Assembly (NCBI RefSeq): GCF_019097595.1
Contig: NC_080710.1
Location: forward strand, 30,259,280 to 30,323,279
Source: Hemibagrus wyckioides
Lineage: Eukaryota > Chordata > Actinopteri > Siluriformes > Bagridae
Direction of reading: 5' to 3'
DNA: 64,000 nucleotides
Made by a program: the position numbers and the translations under genes. The notes beneath the pieces are model-generated. The model made no database searches, was not told the origin of the DNA, and saw nothing but the letters and a program-made list of their open reading frames with translations. Position 1 is the first letter of the stretch, and each line of letters opens with the position of its first letter. Shown here piece by piece: positions 58,860-64,000 of the stretch.

Positions 58860-60110
58860 GAACTAGTCTGTTTTTCAGAGTTTGTGCTTTGTTAGAAAGT
58901 TTACCTCCATCCAGTTCCATAAAAATCTTTTGGACAACCTCAAAGGTGTAGTGAAGTTTGGCAGGGTAGCTGAGATTTAGAGCATACATCAGTCCGAACA
59001 GAATAGCCACAGCTAATGCTGCATTATCGAGACACTGCAACACCTTGATGCCTTCAAGTTCAATTCCAATGTCATTCGGTTCATCATTTGAAGCATATTC
59101 TTTGAGAACATAAATTCCAACAGTGGTGTCTTCAATGGCCTCCTTGATGGCATCTTCATCCATGCCCTGTACAAAACAGACAAGACTTCATGTAAAACTC
59201 AATGGAGTCCAAAAACCTGTCTCAGATTAAGCAGCACCAAATCAAAGTGACCTATTGTGAAATTTTATATCATACATGGCAGACTTACATTTTATGCAGC
59301 AATCTGTTGTGAGAGCAGTGTGGAGAAAAAAAAAGAGAGAGTAAGTAAGTAGGTCCACTGAAAATTTAAAAGGGCCTACTGGACAATTGGAAGAAGACTG
59401 GAGACTGTGTGATGTGATGGTGCAACAAGTGCATTAGACTGCTTTGTTCTTTGTGAGGACCTTTAAGGGTCCATATGTAAAACAAAGTGTGACAGGAGCA
59501 CCTTCTTTATTGAAAGTAATTACAAATAAAGTACTTGTCCTTCTCAACCAGCCAATTGAAAGTAATGTTTCAAATTTATTAAGCCATTTTAACCGGCAAC
59601 CAGTAAACAATACTGATTTTGCAAGGTATAAAACATACATAAAGTATGTAACATACATAAAGTTCATTAGTCACGTAAATAAAACTACAGTCTGCAATCT
59701 AAATAAAGTAAAATGGTCTATTACACTATCAAAACATTTGATGGAAACCCATCATCACTTCCAAATGATTTTTGTTAATGATGGTGTCCTTAAATACAGG
59801 GAATAGCAATAAAACAAAACTGTTACTCATGCTGTTAAAACATTTTGCAAAGCAAGGTCAATTATGTGGATATTTCCATATACACAACTCGAACTCAAGT
59901 ATTTAAATGTCCAAAAGTCACAAAGTGCAGATGCATAAGAAATGCAGCAGCACTTACCACTATGCCTTTGAATGTGTTTACTGTGCAAATAGCAAGATGG
60001 AAAGAAAGAAAAAAAAATTATCAGTGAGGTGAGCTCAGTGATTTTACCTCAATAAACTGAAGACCACTCGCAAATATAACAACAAAGATGCAACAGACAT
60101 TGAAGTACAT
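58855..60110 (-). CDS. Two-exon gene, signal-peptide-like start and SAMD3-like C-terminal domain
   Basis: Exon 1 (coding 60110-60048) starts at an ATG with A at -3 and an in-frame stop just upstream. It encodes MYFNVCCIFVVIFASG plus five residues and ends at GAG|GTAAAAT. Exon 2 (59166-58855) follows TCTGTTTTGTACAG|GGC; both junctions are phase 0. The product is 124 residues: a hydrophobic N-terminus of signal-peptide type, then MDEDAIKEAIEDTTVGIYVL, a DIGIELEGIKVLQ segment, a hydrophobic ALAVAILFGLMYALNLSYP segment, and a helical end to LKNRLVQ. From memory it resembles the last ~100 residues of multicopy teleost proteins named sterile alpha motif domain-containing protein 3-like, without their SAM or other N-terminal parts. 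Function unknown; secretion is inferred only. Upstream ATGs in the 5' leader may limit translation. Confidence 0.62.
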
Positions 60111-60318
60111 TCTGCACTGTGGCCATCATCAACCTCAATGGCACGCTGAAGTCTAGTCTGCGTCACTCAAACTCATGCTTCAGAGTCGGTTCACACAACT
60201 ATAAGCATCAGCTTGATTCTAGCTGCATATCCGCACTCCAACAGGGAGGACGGTCAGTTTCCCATGTACTTACACATTAAGGAGGCCGACTGACGGCTGC
60301 TCTGCTTAGGCTGCGAGT

Positions 60319-60326
60319 ATATTTAC
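60319..60326 (-). promoter_or_regulatory. Possible TATA box
   Basis: TAAATATA on the minus strand about 210 bases upstream of the start codon, within GTGCGTAAATATACTCGC. A start site near 60290 would give a leader of about 180 bases containing the short uORF MSLSDAD and an overlapping uORF. Confidence 0.3.
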
Positions 60327-60932
60327 GCACCCTTAACATTAGCAGCCTGTTTGTTAACCTAAGTCTAAACTTGCTAGCTAGCTAACTGTTAGCATCAGCT
60401 ACATGTTAGTTAACTAGCATATCACACACACATCAGCAGATGTTGCAAATGTTAATTACAGAAAACAGAAAACAAGCGTGCATCTCATTTAGCAATGATG
60501 TTAATTTGCGCCGAAATGACTGTACATACTGAATAAATCGTTTCACCCCTAGTACAATCCAGACCTACATAAAACATAAAACTGCCGGAGAAATATGCCG
60601 CCTATAAGTTGATATTATTAAGGCACAGTACTTTTAATTTGCATTTTGATTAATTTCTCAATCAGATGATAAAGGATTTGCTCTTATTTCAAATCCTCAT
60701 CTCGGGACGTGTTATCGCGATAAAGTTAATCATTTTCCAGGAAGTGCGTGGGTACTTGATTGTTTCTTGTTATTTTGACAAAATCAAATCAAGTGAAAGC
60801 TAAGCAGTTGAATTTCAAGCAAATCTTACGTGATTTTTTCATGTTAATTTTGTAAACATTAAATTATATAGTACAAAACATACGTTGCACTTAAGTAAAT
60901 GCAACAGCCAGTAAAATTCCTTTTTTTCAGTG

Positions 60933-60977
60933 CAGAAGAAGGGATGGATCAGGCAGGTCGGGAGCAGGAGCCATCAC

Positions 60978-61016
<39 letters not shown>

Positions 61017-61609
61017 TATTTTGAGATAGAGATATTTATGAAGAAACATTTCTGCAATCCACATTTTAAATAATTCCAACAGGAAAGGAGTTCTCACTCA
61101 TCATTTCTGAACAAATCAGTCTCTGTCTCATCACCTGAGCTAAAATCACAAACAGTGTTTAAACACCAGCCTCCTCCTCCTCCTCCTCCTCCCTTCACTT
61201 CACTCAGCTCTGTTTATGCATCACTGGTGGGGAAATAATTCATTTGTATTAGTTATTTAAACATTCCTTCACTGTGTGAGGAAATCACACTTATCTAGGA
61301 ATATTTAAGGCATCGTTCATTAGGATGTCTTTCATTTTGTGCTACACTGAATATTAGAGATGCCATGATAACATTTTGAAATGAAATTTTTAATATTAGC
61401 CGATATCGATACACATCCACCATCCAAATAATGTAAATAATATGCTATACAATTATAATATAATACAAATCAACCTTAACAAAAAAATACAATTTAGTGT
61501 TTTAAATTTAAACATTTCCATTTCCTCAGAAAAGATCTTTTTTACCAATCCCAATTCTGATATTTATTTATTAATTAATCAATTTATTATATTTATTTAT
61601 TATCTATTT
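60933..61609. other. Spacer with microsatellites
   Basis: (GA)n at 60983-61012 and (CCT)n at 61171-61193. No gene recognised. Confidence 0.5.
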
Positions 61610-61610
61610 A

Positions 61611-62120
<510 letters not shown>

Positions 62121-62846
62121 AGACCAGACCAATACTGATCCTAGGTAACGGATCTGTGCCATATCCACTAAAACAATTTCAGTATTGCTGGAATGAAACA
62201 GGTCCAGTGTCAGAGACACAAAAGTGAGCTCTTTTGTTAGTCTTGCAAGTGTGAATTTCCCAAAAGTTTCTTTTGTCCCATGGGCCAAGGCTGTATTTCG
62301 ATACTATATTATGAATCTGTCTTTTTAAATGCCTTTAAATAAACGTGGTATTTTATGACTGTGGATACCTTAAACTCTTTAAGTGTTACACTGGGAGACA
62401 AACAGGAATGAGATAACAGTGTAAATCTTGGCAGTTTATACTCAACTCTCTTGGGAGGAAACTCGGGGGGTGGGGGGTGGGGGTGTTTGACTAGACCCTA
62501 AAAAACGAAGAGGGGAAACCTCACCTAGATTTGTACTGTCACTGAGACCATGGGGTCTTTTCCATTGATAAGAAGGACATTCGATCGTTCTATCCGTGTT
62601 CAATGTCCCCAAGGACCGGGGTTTTGTGCTCATTAGCTCTAACAGAGATACTTGGTCATGGAAGAGGGGCTTTTGTATGAGCAAGACCTTGTGTAACTCC
62701 CTCAGGCTCAGAGGAGAATGAGACAGGAAGAGTCACATGAGGCACTATCAGCCTTCAACATGAGCTTTTCCTCTTCTGGCTACAGACAAACCTGGAGCTA
62801 GAGCTAGAGATAAAATTTGTGCATGGGCAATATTACCGAGAGGTCA

Positions 62847-62898
<52 letters not shown>

Positions 62899-63158
62899 AG
62901 AAAGAAAGGCAGGAATAACAAAGACAGCAAAGTAACTGACTCCGTAATCAGAGTCAGTAACCGAAAAAAAAAGGAGTAGAAGACGAGGAGGAAAAGGAGC
63001 AACAACAACGGCTTTGTCCTTAGAGTTTGAGAACAAAGCTGCTTGAGGACAGAGTTATGTCCAGATAAAAGAAACTGCTGCTGGATGAAGACGCAATACA
63101 CAGACGAGCTGAGTCAGAGCTTTTTTTAGTTTCTTTAAAGCTGGCCGAGAGACAGAGG

Positions 63159-63199
<41 letters not shown>

Positions 63200-63569
63200 T
63201 GTCTGGAGAGAGAGATTATCACACCTAAAATTAGTTGCAAACATCATGAGCTAAACATATTATTTATAGGTGACACATCAGTTCCATTCTAGTTTCTAAC
63301 GGTCAAACATTGTCACAAAGCAAATTTACCGAAGTCTGGATGTGTGAAGGTGAGTCAAATGTGAAAACCTGAAAACTGTGACATGAATTAGAATTGAATC
63401 ATTTGTTATAAAATGAGCTGGAACCTTTTGTACTAGATTGGTGATACTGTAGGGGACCAGTGTAGTGCCAAAAGAGCCTTATGAGCTTAGGGTTATAATG
63501 AAGGCAACTGATCACATCTAATGCTTTAAATAGATGTTTTGTATGTGATCGGGGTCACAAACTCATATA
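62121..63569. other. Spacer with microsatellites
   Basis: (TG)n at 62849-62895, (GA)n at 63162-63194. No gene recognised. Confidence 0.5.
62849..62895. repeat. (TG)n microsatellite
   Basis: About 23 TG units. Confidence 0.94.
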
Positions 63570-64000
63570 TGTATCATTCTCAGTGTGGTTCCTTAGGCAG
63601 TCGAGAAAGCACTAAGATTTGAAGCAAAAACTGCGTCTCGATCCGCTTTCAAGTGAACTCTATCTAGTGAGAAAGTGATTCGAATCAAGTGAATCAGACG
63701 GATCATCTCACTCGAATCAAGTGAATCAGACGATTCACTTTGTAGTATTTTTACATAGATGTGAGCTGCTAAACCGAGCCAAAGGGCCGGGCTGTAGCAT
63801 CACATCACTGCAGGACTGCAATGCATTCTGGGCAAATTAAACCATTAAAAAAAATAATCTCTGGGTTTGACACACAAAAATACTTTAAACTATATAACTA
63901 GTTATTTACAGTATATAATTATCAGATCTTTTATTTAGAGCCAGCTCCATGTCCTCTGTGCATGAACGACTTTTATGAGCGCACTTTCAGTCCTGCCTTC
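63570..64000. repeat. Dispersed repeat, second copy
   Basis: Shares TTAGGCAG, TAGATGTGAGCTGCTAA and CTCCATGTCCTCTGTGCA-type words, in the same order, with 23760-24200. Contains an exact 21-bp direct repeat at 63680-63700 and 63712-63732. Runs off the right edge. Confidence 0.45.

Larger units (their letters stand above)
58071..60932 (-). mobile_element. Putative CACTA/EnSpm-type element carrying a gene
   Basis: The left end (58071) is CACTGAAAAAAA; the right end (to 60932) is its exact inverse over 12 bp, and both are followed inward by an ATTTACTT word. CA dinucleotides flank it on both sides (58069-58070 and 60933-60934), as expected for the 2-3 bp duplications of CACTA/EnSpm transposons with CACTR ends. 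It has no visible transposase, and the only gene-like content is the two-exon gene at 58855-60110. The repeat ends are short and A-rich, so chance is possible. Confidence 0.45.

Noticed and set aside
59444..59806. 120-codon frame on the plus strand inside the intron of the 58855-60110 gene
   Set aside because: No ATG at the start, no motif; more likely non-coding intron sequence.

Overview
This is a repeat-dense stretch of animal nuclear DNA. The organism is very probably a teleost fish, and a catfish-like or otostomorph genome would fit. The evidence is the mix of elements: Tc1-type transposons with TA target sites, an L2-clade LINE with an (AATTC)n tail, tRNA-derived SINEs of the type common in fish, a Ty3/Gypsy LTR element, hAT-type MITEs, and many CA/GA/AT microsatellites in AT-rich sequence. 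No bacterial-style operons, rRNA genes, CRISPR arrays or intact host tRNA genes were found. Most of the window looks intergenic or intronic.

Layout. 1-4338: 3' part of a Ty3/Gypsy retrotransposon (RT, RNase H, integrase, C-terminal tail, polypurine tract, 3' LTR); it runs off the left edge and its pol is broken. 6597-10203: a 5'-truncated, broken L2-like LINE on the minus strand, split at about 8276-8817 by the 3' end of a second LINE. 10292-12300: LINE tail, Tc1 fragments and a SINE. 13-34 kb: mainly microsatellites, LINE/SINE tails and a SINE nested in a Tc1-like MITE (22453-22934). 34851-36098: a complete Tc1-like transposon with an unbroken DD34E transposase, TIRs and TA duplications. 37045-38150: a tRNA-Glu-derived SINE with a perfect 15-bp target duplication, then two LINE 3' ends. 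40554-41175: a compound microsatellite folded into a large inverted repeat. 42700-43535: a minisatellite with higher-order structure. 47-51 kb: a Tc1 remnant, a palindromic MITE, a hAT MITE with a perfect 8-bp target duplication, and a second minisatellite. 55056-55533 and 61611-62120: two Tc1 derivatives that share an internal deletion.

The most gene-like locus is at 58855-60110 on the minus strand. Two exons join in phase. The first encodes a hydrophobic signal-peptide-like start. The second encodes a domain that I recognise, from memory only, as resembling the C-terminus of the multicopy fish SAMD3-like proteins. The gene sits inside a 2.86-kb interval (58071-60932) bounded by inverted CACTGAAAAAAA ends and flanked by CA dinucleotides, as expected for a CACTA/EnSpm-type element. 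It may be a small, possibly secreted, gene carried by a transposon.

The genes here do not form a pathway. What links them is transposition: LINE machinery probably mobilised the SINEs (shared tail motifs), and autonomous Tc1 copies probably mobilised the deleted derivatives. All family assignments rest on motifs read by eye; no database search was run.
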